DNA of 5,331 nt, from assembly GCA_024644185.1 (NCBI GenBank), contig JAHELM010000212.1, positions 1 through 5,331 on the forward strand, written 5' to 3'. The position numbers and the translations under genes were made by a program. The notes beneath the pieces were generated by a model, which was not told the DNA's origin, made no database searches, and worked only from the letters and a program-made list of their open reading frames with translations. Each line of letters begins with the position of its first letter. The stretch's first letter is position 1. The stretch comes from Rhodospirillales bacterium. Its GTDB lineage: Bacteria > Pseudomonadota > Alphaproteobacteria > UBA8366 > JADFVY01. Positions 1 through 5,331 of the stretch are shown piece by piece.

Positions 1-2
1 CA

Positions 3-170
3 GCGCTATGCGCTCTATCTGATGGTCTTTTGGTTTTGGCTGGCGTGCATTTCAAAAAAGACCATCAGAAATACCGTCAACCTATCCGGCTACGGACATT
101 AAAAGCTGCTCAGCGCTTTACTAATTCTTTTTATAATTCAATAAGTTATGATATCCGACGGTGGGACTAA
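3..170 (+). CDS. Possible 3' end of an unknown gene entering from the left edge
   Basis: A plus-strand frame is open for 55 codons from base 3 to the TAA at 168-170, with no stop although the DNA is AT-rich. The product would end in a basic stretch (HFKKDHQKYRQPIRLR at roughly residues 17-32) and finish DIRRWD. I recognise no family. If real, the gene would converge on guaA, and both inverted repeats would overlap it. A competing frame from base 1 is open for 33 codons to base 102 and contains a hydrophobic run (LMVFWFWLACI), so the frame choice is uncertain. A chance open frame of this length is quite possible; sequence to the left would decide. Confidence 0.18.
   Translation, partial: ALCALSDGLLVLAGVHFKKDHQKYRQPIRLRTLKAAQRFTNSFYNSISYDIRRWD
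18..69. repeat. Perfect 14-bp inverted repeat with 24-nt spacer
   Basis: The left arm TCTGATGGTCTTTT at 18-31 is exactly complementary in reverse to AAAAGACCATCAGA at 56-69, leaving a 24-nt spacer (32-55). Pairing stops at 17/70. The A/T-rich end of the stem is next to the loop rather than at its base, and no T-run follows on either strand, so it does not look like an intrinsic terminator. It could be a cruciform or RNA hairpin, a protein-binding site, or a remnant of mobile DNA. The repeat is directly seen; its role is unknown. Confidence 0.85.
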
Positions 171-227
171 CGATCCTTGTTCGATCATCCCAAGATCTGC
201 ATAACTTATTGATTTATATAGAGGATT
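123..227. repeat. Imperfect 28-bp inverted repeat with 49-nt spacer
   Basis: Bases 123-150 and 200-227 are inverted copies matching at 24 of 28 positions. The inner 13 bp (TCAATAAGTTATG at 138-150 against CATAACTTATTGA at 200-212) are perfect, followed outward by one mismatch and a further 5 perfect pairs (132-136 with 214-218). On the plus strand two of the four mismatches would be G-U pairs. The arms are very A/T-rich, the 49-nt spacer (151-199) much less so. The arrangement resembles the terminal inverted repeats of a miniature element, but I see no target-site duplication outside 123 and 227. A run of five T (226-230) follows the right arm, giving weak terminator character on the plus strand. 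Confidence 0.8.
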
Positions 228-247
228 TTTCAGAGATCGTCGCCCCC

Positions 248-1801
248 TCACTCCCACTCGATGGTTCCGGGCGGCTTCGACGTCACGTCGTAGACGACCC
301 GGTTGATGCCGCGCACCTCGTTGATGATGCGGGTTCCGGTTCGGGCCAGGAATTCGTGGTCGAAGGGATAGGATTCCGCGGTCATGCCATCGGTCGAGGT
401 GACCGCGCGCAATGCGCAGACATGGTCATAGGTTCGCGCATCGCCCATGACGCCGACGGTGCGCACCGGCAGCAGCACGGCGAAGGCTTGCCAGATCGCA
501 TCGTACAGGCCGGCATTCTGGATTTCCTCGCGGAAGATGGCGTCGGCGCGGCGCAGGATCGCCAGCTTTTCGCGGGTGATGGCACCGGGAATGCGAATGG
601 CCAGACCCGGCCCCGGAAACGGATGCCGGCCGACCAGCGTTTCCGCCAATCCCAACTCGCGGCCCAGGGCCCGCACCTCGTCCTTGAACAGTTCGCGCAA
701 CGGTTCGACCAGCTTCAGGTTCATCCGTTCCGGCAGGCCGCCGACATTATGGTGCGACTTGATGGTAACGCTGGGGCCGCCGATCGCCGAGACCGACTCG
801 ATGACGTCCGGGTACAGCGTGCCCTGGGCAAGGAACTTTGCCCCGCCGACCTTCTTCGCCTCTTCCTCGAACACGTCGATGAACAGCCCGCCGATGATCT
901 TGCGTTTCTTCTCGGGGTCGTCCACGCCCTCCAGCCGGCCGATGAACAGATCGGCCGCGTCGCGATGCACCAGCGGAATGTTGTAGTGATCGCGAAACAG
1001 GCTCACCACCTGCTCCGCCTCGTTGGCACGCATCAGCCCGTGATCGACCAGAATACAGTTCAGCCGATCGCCGATGGCCTCATGGATCAGCACCGCCACG
1101 ACCGAGGAATCGACCCCGCCCGACAGGCCGCAGATGACCCTGCCTTCCGGTCCGACCTGGGCGCGGATGCGCGCGATCGCCTGATCCTTGAAGGCGGCCA
1201 TCGTCCAGTCGCCGGCACAGCCGCAGACATTCCGCGCGAAATTCGCCAGCAGCCGCGCCCCGTGCGGCGTGTGCACCACTTCGGGATGGAACTGCACGCC
1301 GTAGAGCCGCCTTTCGTCGTCGGCGATGGCGGCGAAGGGCGCGCCGTCGCTGGTGCCGACTACACGGAATCCCTGGGGAATCCGGTTGACCCGGTCGCCA
1401 TGACTCATCCACACCTGTTCGCGGTCGCCCGGGGCCCAGACCCCCTCGAACAGGGCGCAGGAGTCCTTGATGTCGACGAAGGCACGGCCGAATTCCCGGT
1501 GGTCGGAGCCGGCAACCTCGCCGCCGAGCTGCGCACACATGGTCTGCTGGCCATAGCAGATGCCCAGCACCGGCAGGCCCAGATCGAAAACACCGTCCGG
1601 CGCGCGCGGCGATTCCGCCTCGGTGACGCTGGCCGGGCCGCCGCCCAGGATGATTCCCTTCGGTCCAAAGGCCTCGATTTTCGCCCGGTCGAGCTTATTG
1701 TAGGGCTGGATTTCCGAATAGACCCCCGCCTCGCGCACCCGCCGGGCGATGAGCTGTGTCACCTGGCTTCCGAAATCGACGATGAGGATGCGGTCTGTCA
1801 T
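248..1801 (-). CDS. guaA: GMP synthase (glutamine-hydrolysing)
   Basis: This cytosolic enzyme makes GMP from XMP, ATP and glutamine, the last step of de novo GMP synthesis. The 517-residue product is complete; E. coli GuaA has about 525. The N-terminal class I glutamine amidotransferase domain (about 1-195) has its nucleophile in GICYGQQ (Cys82) and the His172/Glu174 pair in FHPE. The ATP-pyrophosphatase domain (about 200-390) has the SGGVDSS P-loop at 227-233. The C-terminal dimerisation domain (about 392-517) starts near HPFPGPGL and ends KPPGTIEWE, the usual family ending. ATG at 1801 gives the standard MTDRILIVDFGSQ start, though the ribosome site is weak (GGGA about 10 nt upstream). The gene lies 81 nt after metF on the same strand, so shared transcription is possible but not shown. 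AT-rich DNA begins directly after its stop codon. Confidence 0.98.
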   Translation of the reverse strand: MTDRILIVDFGSQVTQLIARRVREAGVYSEIQPYNKLDRAKIEAFGPKGIILGGGPASVTEAESPRAPDGVFDLGLPVLGICYGQQTMCAQLGGEVAGSDHREFGRAFVDIKDSCALFEGVWAPGDREQVWMSHGDRVNRIPQGFRVVGTSDGAPFAAIADDERRLYGVQFHPEVVHTPHGARLLANFARNVCGCAGDWTMAAFKDQAIARIRAQVGPEGRVICGLSGGVDSSVVAVLIHEAIGDRLNCILVDHGLMRANEAEQVVSLFRDHYNIPLVHRDAADLFIGRLEGVDDPEKKRKIIGGLFIDVFEEEAKKVGGAKFLAQGTLYPDVIESVSAIGGPSVTIKSHHNVGGLPERMNLKLVEPLRELFKDEVRALGRELGLAETLVGRHPFPGPGLAIRIPGAITREKLAILRRADAIFREEIQNAGLYDAIWQAFAVLLPVRTVGVMGDARTYDHVCALRAVTSTDGMTAESYPFDHEFLARTGTRIINEVRGINRVVYDVTSKPPGTIEWE

Positions 1802-1837
1802 GGGCGGCTATCCCGGCGCTGGCGGAGACGAGGCTAT

Positions 1838-1867
1838 CCTTTACCGGTCTTCGCCCGCTGCGACAAG
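1838..1867 (-). promoter_or_regulatory. Weak candidate promoter for guaA
   Basis: Between metF and guaA, the minus strand reads CTTGTC (1867-1862), close to the alphaproteobacterial -35 CTTGAC, then TAAAGG (1843-1838) 18 nt later, counting the usual TTG-based hexamer spacing as 17 nt. The -10 match is poor (about 3 of 6). A start here would give a leader of roughly 30 nt. A short 5-bp hairpin (1862-1875) overlaps the -35. guaA may instead be read through from the metV-metF transcript. Confidence 0.2.
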
Positions 1868-1882
1868 GTATTGTCTGGCGCC

Positions 1883-2875
1883 CTACTTCGCCGTCATCCG
1901 TTCCTTCAGGATGCCGGTGTCCTCGATGATCTCGCCGACCAGGTGTTCGCGACGGTAAGCCATGATATGGACGCCGTGAACGCCCGGGATCTCGCGGATC
2001 TGGCGGATCAGGTCGATGCACAGTTTCTTGCCTTCCTCGCCCGGTTTTTCCGCCTTTTCCAGCCGCTCGACGATGCTGTCGGGGATATGGATGCCGGGCA
2101 CGTTGGAGCGCATCCAGCGGGCCGATTTGGCCGAGGCCAGCGGTCCGACGCCGGCCAGGATGAAGACCTTTTCGTGCAGCCCCATGTCGCACACGCGCTG
2201 CATGAAGCGGCGGAACACCTCGACGTCGAAGATGTAGTTCGTCTGGATGAAGTCGGCGCCGGCGCGAACCTTCTTTTCCAGCCGGTCGGCCCGCCATTCG
2301 ATGGGCGGGATGCACGGGTTTTCAGCCGCCCCCAGGAAGATCGGCGGCGCCATGGTCAGCTTGCGGCCCGACAGGAAGGCGCCCTCGTCGCGCATGGTCT
2401 TCAGCGTCCGCAACAGCGACAGCGAGTCGAAATCGAATACCGGCCTGGCGCCCGGCTGGTCGCCGACGCCGACACCGTCGCCGGTCAGGCACAGGATATT
2501 GCCGACACCCATCGCCGCCGCGCCCAGAACGTCGCCCTGGATGGCGATGCGGTTGCGGTCGCGGCAGGAGATCTGCAAGACCGTGCCCAGCCCGGCGCGA
2601 TTCAGGATCGAACAGATTCCCATCGACGAAATATGGCAGTTTGCGCCGGACGCATCCGTGGCGTTGATCGCGTCCGTCACCTCGGCCAGCGGTTCGGCGG
2701 CCTTCAGCACGTCGCGCGGATCGGCGGAATCGGGCGGATTGAGCTCGGCGGTGACGGCGAACTGGCCCTTGCGCAACGTGCGCTCCAGGAAAGATGCGGA
2801 TTTGTGGCCGGGCAACGCCAGCAGGGGGCCGTTGAGAATCGGATCGAAGGGTTCGCGTTCGTGGAAGGATGCCAT
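1883..2875 (-). CDS. metF: Methylenetetrahydrofolate reductase, MetF-type catalytic subunit
   Basis: This is a 330-residue TIM-barrel flavoprotein of the methylenetetrahydrofolate reductase family, which interconverts 5,10-methylene- and 5-methyl-tetrahydrofolate in the cytosol. The catalytic positions known from E. coli MetF can be matched: the Glu of the first strand is Glu44 (VTAELNPP), the folate-contacting Asp is Asp133 (LCLTGDG), and the substrate-binding Gln is Gln211 (DFIQTNY). A conserved barrel strand follows at about 237-245 (VFILAGVGP). The ATG at 2875 has AAGGGG 8 nt upstream, lying in the end of the metV-like gene, and only 5 nt separate that gene's stop from this start, so translation is probably coupled. 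Pairing with a separate Cys-rich partner points to a MetVF-type enzyme rather than a stand-alone NADH-dependent MetF. Whether it serves methionine synthesis or oxidation of methyl groups cannot be told from this window. Confidence 0.93.
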   Translation of the reverse strand: MASFHEREPFDPILNGPLLALPGHKSASFLERTLRKGQFAVTAELNPPDSADPRDVLKAAEPLAEVTDAINATDASGANCHISSMGICSILNRAGLGTVLQISCRDRNRIAIQGDVLGAAAMGVGNILCLTGDGVGVGDQPGARPVFDFDSLSLLRTLKTMRDEGAFLSGRKLTMAPPIFLGAAENPCIPPIEWRADRLEKKVRAGADFIQTNYIFDVEVFRRFMQRVCDMGLHEKVFILAGVGPLASAKSARWMRSNVPGIHIPDSIVERLEKAEKPGEEGKKLCIDLIRQIREIPGVHGVHIMAYRREHLVGEIIEDTGILKERMTAK

Positions 2876-2880
2876 GATTC

Positions 2881-3549
2881 CTACCCCTTCTTCTTGGCGT
2901 TGCCGCCGCCGTTGTTCTTGCCGGCGGCGCTTTCACCCTTGGTGAAGACAGCGGTGCGTTCGCTTACCGAATGTTCCGCCAGGGCGGCATTCGGCTCGGC
3001 GGCAATCGGCGCCGCCGCCGGCTCGATCTGCCTGGCGCGGCGGAAGGCGCGGGCCAGCATGTGGCGCGAGGGATCGGGGGTCTCGCGCATCTGCCGCAGC
3101 GACGCGGCCTTCTCGCGAGCAACACGCAGCCAGCTCGACGAGCCTTCAAGCTCGCGATTGACCGGCGGCTGCACGACCCGGATCCGCTCCAGCCCCTCGG
3201 GCATGCGCGATGCGCCGTCCCAGGCCTCGACCCAGACACAGCGCATTTCGGGTTTCACCTCGCAGAACCCGCCCGGCCGGACACCGCCACAGGGGCCGTT
3301 GCGCAGCGTCTTCGGACAGTTCATCGGGCAGGACATGCCGGTCGACGACAGCACGCACTGGCCGCACATCTTGCAGTCGAACAGCAGGCCCTTGAAATTC
3401 CGTTCAAGAAAGGCGAACGGGCGTTCCAGGCGGCCGTAGCCGACAAGGCGCAGCACCGGATCGAGAAAGACGATAATTCCCTCGAACATGCGGTAGATGC
3501 GCAGGAAGCCGGACGACCGGCGGACGGCGAAACGACGGACGGCATACAT
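2881..3549 (-). CDS. MetV-like cysteine-rich partner of MetF (MTHFR C-terminal domain family)
   Basis: The product, 222 residues from the chosen start, belongs to the family usually named 'methylenetetrahydrofolate reductase C-terminal domain-containing protein', which includes MetV of acetogens. The core at about 55-108 holds eight cysteines (59, 62, 65, 74, 78, 87, 96, 104) in CKMCGQC, CPMNC, NGPCGG, GFCEV and MRCVW contexts, typical metal or Fe-S ligands. In characterised MetVF enzymes this subunit is thought to carry electrons to the MetF flavin; the metal here is unknown. Residues 21-40 are hydrophobic or amphipathic (FEGIIVFLDPVLRLVGY). The last 20 or so residues are low-complexity Gly/Asn/Lys. 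The start at 3549 is preferred over upstream codons as far as 3840 because AAGGG lies 8 nt before it and the conserved family sequence begins just after; the next in-frame ATG (3489) lacks a ribosome site. It is first in the leftward block and overlaps nothing. Confidence 0.88.
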   Translation of the reverse strand: MYAVRRFAVRRSSGFLRIYRMFEGIIVFLDPVLRLVGYGRLERPFAFLERNFKGLLFDCKMCGQCVLSSTGMSCPMNCPKTLRNGPCGGVRPGGFCEVKPEMRCVWVEAWDGASRMPEGLERIRVVQPPVNRELEGSSSWLRVAREKAASLRQMRETPDPSRHMLARAFRRARQIEPAAAPIAAEPNAALAEHSVSERTAVFTKGESAAGKNNGGGNAKKKG

Positions 3550-3557
3550 GGCGAGAG

Positions 3558-3562
3558 CCCTT
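3558..3562 (-). promoter_or_regulatory. Ribosome binding site that fixes the metV-like start
   Basis: On the minus strand AAGGG lies 8 nt before the ATG at 3549. The reading frame stays open much further upstream (to 3840), but that part crosses the divergent promoter region and the start of kup and has no family resemblance. This site therefore supports a 222-residue product over a 319-residue one. Confidence 0.6.
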
Positions 3563-3570
3563 GTCCTGGC

Positions 3571-3592
3571 GCGCCGCCCCGGCGGCGCTTTT
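3571..3592 (+). terminator. Terminator-like GC-rich hairpin, plus-strand polarity
   Basis: GCGCCGCC at 3571-3578 pairs perfectly with GGCGGCGC at 3581-3588; realistically this is a 7-bp stem with a 4-nt loop. TTTT follows at 3589-3592 on the plus strand, which is intrinsic-terminator polarity. No plus-strand gene precedes it, so it would stop antisense transcription from under the leftward genes before kup. On the minus strand the same hairpin sits in the leader of the metV-like gene, 8 nt upstream of the ribosome site, without a following T-run. The T-run is short and GC-rich hairpins occur by chance in such DNA. Confidence 0.4.
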
Positions 3593-3604
3593 CCTGGACG
3601 AGAG

Positions 3605-3634
3605 CCTATCCGCGCAGGCACCGGCGCATAACAA
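3605..3634 (-). promoter_or_regulatory. Weak candidate promoter for the metV-metF block
   Basis: The minus strand reads TTGTTA (3634-3629; 4 of 6 to TTGACA), an 18-nt spacer, then GATAGG (3610-3605; about 3 of 6 to TATAAT). The implied leader is about 50 nt and would contain the GC-rich hairpin at 3571-3588. The location is right for the leftward genes but the match is modest. Confidence 0.22.
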
Positions 3635-3648
3635 GCCGAGCGACGCCC

Positions 3649-3677
3649 TGTCGCGAATTCGCGACCCGTGCGATAAA
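3649..3677 (+). promoter_or_regulatory. Candidate kup promoter
   Basis: GATAAA at 3672-3677, preceded by TG at 3669-3670, resembles an extended -10 element and stands out in GC-rich surroundings. A 17-nt spacer leads back to a poor -35 (TGTCGC, 3649-3654). The 16-bp palindrome at 3650-3665 covers the -35 and most of the spacer, where a bound repressor would block polymerase. The implied leader is roughly 50 nt. Confidence 0.3.
3650..3665. promoter_or_regulatory. 16-bp perfect palindrome, candidate operator
   Basis: GTCGCGAATTCGCGAC reads identically on both strands and is flanked by mismatched bases. It lies in the divergent intergenic region, 68 nt before the kup start and 100 nt before the metV-like start, just upstream of the likely kup -10. 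Perfect two-fold symmetry fits a dimeric transcription regulator. I do not recognise a named operator consensus. A chance origin is possible in GC-rich DNA. Confidence 0.45.
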
Positions 3678-3733
3678 TGAGCCTTGATTTGCGCCGCCAA
3701 CGATGATCAAGTCCGCGGCGTCGGGGGAAACGC

Positions 3734-5331
3734 ATGAACCAGAACTCGCACACCCCGGCGCCGGGTCGCTTCGGCAAGGCGGCGGGGGTGGGTAAACTGA
3801 TGCTTGGTGCCGTCGGAATCGTTTTCGGCGACATCGGCACAAGTCCGCTTTACGCCATGCGCGAAGCCTTCGCGGGACCGCATCCCCTGCCGTCCGGACA
3901 ACCCTATGTGTTCGGTGTGCTGTCGCTGGTGTTCTGGGCCGTCGTGCTCGTGGTCAGCCTGAAATACGTCGCCCTGATGATGCGCGCCGACAACCGCGGT
4001 GAAGGCGGCAGCCTGGTCCTGCATGCCCTCGTCGACCGGAACGCCGCCGGACGGCCGTCGCTGGCCTGGGTGAGCGGCGTTCTCGGCATCGCCGCGGCGG
4101 CCCTGTTCTATGGCGACAGCATGATCACGCCGGCGATCTCGGTCCTCAGCGCGGTCGAGGGCTTGCGGGTCGCGGCGCCAGAGTCGGCTGGCGCCGTCGT
4201 GCCGGTCGCCGTGGTCATCCTGGCAATCCTGTTCGGTATACAGCGCGGCGGTTCCGGTGTCATCGGATCGCTGTTCGGCCCGGTAATGATAATCTGGTTC
4301 GTCGTCCTCGGCACGCTTGGAGTCATACAGATTCAACGCGCGCCCGAGGTATTGTGGGCGATCAGCCCGCACTATGCGGCGGCGATGTTCGTGCACGACG
4401 GATGGCGCGCATTCCTGGCGCTCGGTTCGGTGGTGCTGGCGGTGACGGGGGCCGAAGCCCTGTATGCCGACATGGGCCATTTCGGACGAATGCCGATCCG
4501 GCTTGCCTGGTACGGCCTGGCGCTTCCCGCGCTGCTGCTGAATTATTTCGGCCAGGGTGCGCTGCTCCTGTCGACGCCCGCGGCGGCGCCGGATGTCTTC
4601 TTCCACATGGCGCCAGCCTGGGCCGCGCTGCCGCTCGTCGGGTTGGCCACCCTGGCCACGGTAATCGCATCCCAGGCGGTCATCTCGGGCGCATTCTCGG
4701 TGACGCGCCAGGCGATCCAGCTGGGCTATCTGCCGGGCATGCGCAGCCTGCACACCTCGGCGCAGACGATCGGCCAGATCTACATTCCAGCCCTGAACTG
4801 GGCACTCATGGCGGCCACCTTTGTCCTGGTGGCGGGATTCGGCAGTTCCAGCCGGCTGGCCGCGGCCTATGGTTTCGCGGTTACCGGAACGATGCTGATC
4901 GACACGATCCTGCTGGCCCTGGTGATGACGCTGCTGTGGCGATGGCGCCGCCGGTTCGTATTGCCGCTCGTCGGCCTGCTGCTTGCGGTCGATCTCGGGT
5001 TTTTCGCCGCCAATGCCATAAAGATACCGTATGGCGGCTGGTTCCCGCTGATCGTCGGCCTGGCGCTGTTCCTGGCCATGTCGACCTGGAAGCGGGGCCG
5101 GGCGATCCTTGCCCGGCAGCGGGAGCTTGACACGCTTGGGGTCGACGACCTGATGCTGTCGCTGTCGGAACGCATCGTTCAGGTGCCGGGCATCGCCGTC
5201 TTCGTTACGCGCCGGCCGACCGGCGTGCCGCCGGCGCTGCTGCACAACATCAAGCACAACAAGGTGCTGCATGAGCGCAACGTCCTGCTGAACGTGGTCA
5301 TGGCGGAGGTTCCGCACGTCGCCGAATCGGC
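3734..5331 (+). CDS. kup: Kup/Trk-D family low-affinity K+ uptake transporter (3' end missing)
   Basis: This inner-membrane protein of the KUP/HAK/KT family imports K+, probably with H+. The window holds 532 codons plus 2 bases and runs off the right edge; family members have about 620-630 residues, so roughly the last 90-100 are missing. Family signatures are intact: GIVFGDIGTSPLY (28-40), MRADNRGEGG (83-92), FYGDSMITPAISVLSAVEG (125-143) and GAEALYADMGHFG (239-251). Hydrophobic segments run through about residue 450 (for example 60-82, 112-140, 155-168, 180-200, 226-245, 255-280, 300-320, 350-372, 378-402, 408-427, 433-450), then the cytoplasmic C-terminal domain starts near 452. The ATG at 3734 is the first start after an in-frame TGA at 3704-3706 and has GGGGG 6 nt upstream. 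It is divergent from the metV-metF block and is its own transcription unit. Confidence 0.96.
   Translation, partial: MNQNSHTPAPGRFGKAAGVGKLMLGAVGIVFGDIGTSPLYAMREAFAGPHPLPSGQPYVFGVLSLVFWAVVLVVSLKYVALMMRADNRGEGGSLVLHALVDRNAAGRPSLAWVSGVLGIAAAALFYGDSMITPAISVLSAVEGLRVAAPESAGAVVPVAVVILAILFGIQRGGSGVIGSLFGPVMIIWFVVLGTLGVIQIQRAPEVLWAISPHYAAAMFVHDGWRAFLALGSVVLAVTGAEALYADMGHFGRMPIRLAWYGLALPALLLNYFGQGALLLSTPAAAPDVFFHMAPAWAALPLVGLATLATVIASQAVISGAFSVTRQAIQLGYLPGMRSLHTSAQTIGQIYIPALNWALMAATFVLVAGFGSSSRLAAAYGFAVTGTMLIDTILLALVMTLLWRWRRRFVLPLVGLLLAVDLGFFAANAIKIPYGGWFPLIVGLALFLAMSTWKRGRAILARQRELDTLGVDDLMLSLSERIVQVPGIAVFVTRRPTGVPPALLHNIKHNKVLHERNVLLNVVMAEVPHVAES

Larger units (their letters stand above)
1..247. 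other. AT-rich intergenic segment downstream of guaA
   Basis: This stretch lies between the left edge and the guaA stop codon. By direct count, bases 1-240 hold 96 G or C (40%), against about two thirds in the adjoining genes. I recognise no gene in it. It holds two inverted repeats (18-69 and 123-227, listed separately), a small 5-bp hairpin at 2-14, and a 7-base direct repeat CAGCGCT at 1-7 and 111-117. A plus-strand frame is open from base 3 to a TAA at 168-170, and a second from base 1 to a TAA at 100-102; neither product is recognisable. No convincing intrinsic terminator for guaA is visible. The composition suggests acquired DNA or a decayed element, but that is inference. Confidence 0.7.

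Noticed and set aside
100..120. Possible guaA terminator on the minus strand (stem near 102-119 followed by TTTT)
   Set aside because: The stem is only about 5 bp, needs a bulge to extend, and lies about 130 nt beyond the stop codon; too weak to call.
116..235. Target-site duplication flanking the 123-227 inverted repeat
   Set aside because: I compared the bases outside both arms (ending TTTACT on the left, starting TTTCAG on the right) and found no convincing direct repeat, so a transposition event is not demonstrated.
1862..1875. Hairpin between metF and guaA as a terminator
   Set aside because: It has a 5-bp stem (GACAA/TTGTC) without a T-run on the minus strand; it would not stop transcription.
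161..3439. Plus-strand open frame of 1092 codons across guaA, metF and part of the metV-like gene
   Set aside because: It is in exact antisense codon register with guaA and metF. In that register a stop needs TTA, CTA or TCA in the sense gene, codons that are rare in GC-rich genomes, so long empty frames are expected. The product has no family resemblance, while the opposite strand encodes clear enzymes.
3683..3711. CTTGAT/ATCAAG inverted repeat in the kup leader
   Set aside because: It has only 6 bp with a 17-nt spacer, as expected by chance in a region this size; no riboswitch class is recognisable.
3550..3840. Extension of the metV-like gene upstream to a 319-residue product
   Set aside because: The added 97 residues cross the divergent promoter region and the kup start, show no family resemblance, and are made unnecessary by the well-placed AAGGG before the ATG at 3549.
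4354..5130. Plus-strand 258-codon open frame overlapping kup in another frame
   Set aside because: It is a shifted-frame shadow of kup, Gly/Arg/Pro-rich, with no recognisable domain and no ribosome site of note.
3707..5317. Minus-strand open frame of 536 codons opposite kup
   Set aside because: It is again in antisense codon register with a strongly recognisable gene. The product is full of Arg, Gln, His and Asp, as expected from the complement of membrane-protein codons.

Overview
This 5.3 kb window looks like core chromosome of a GC-rich alphaproteobacterium, possibly Rhodospirillales-like. That placement is inferred from base composition, codon usage and gene content; no marker in the window settles it. 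The coding part is about two thirds G+C. The first 240 or so bases are about 40% G+C and look foreign to the rest.

Layout from left to right. Bases 1-247 are an AT-rich stretch with no recognised gene, two strong inverted repeats, and an open frame running in from the left edge. A leftward (minus-strand) block follows, made of three genes in transcription order. The first is a cysteine-rich MetV-like protein (the 'methylenetetrahydrofolate reductase C-terminal domain' family; 3549 down to 2881). The second is a MetF-type methylenetetrahydrofolate reductase (2875 down to 1883), only 5 nt after the first. The third is guaA, GMP synthase (1801 down to 248), 81 nt further on. A 184-bp divergent intergenic region (3550-3733) separates this block from a rightward kup potassium transporter gene, which is cut by the right edge after 532 codons.

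The MetV and MetF proteins are very probably two subunits of one folate-linked C1 enzyme that interconverts 5,10-methylene- and 5-methyl-tetrahydrofolate. Split MetVF enzymes are best known from acetogens; here the pair sits in what appears to be a proteobacterium, with no electron-donor subunit in view. GuaA makes GMP from XMP and may or may not share the transcript. Kup is a separate transcription unit for K+ uptake.

Points most worth a second look: the sharp composition change next to the guaA stop codon (the guaA 3' end is a documented integration site for genomic islands), the two inverted repeats beside it, a 16-bp perfect palindrome between the divergent promoters, and a terminator-like hairpin in the leader of the metV-like gene. 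I found no clearly new multi-gene system; the genes themselves are recognisable families.
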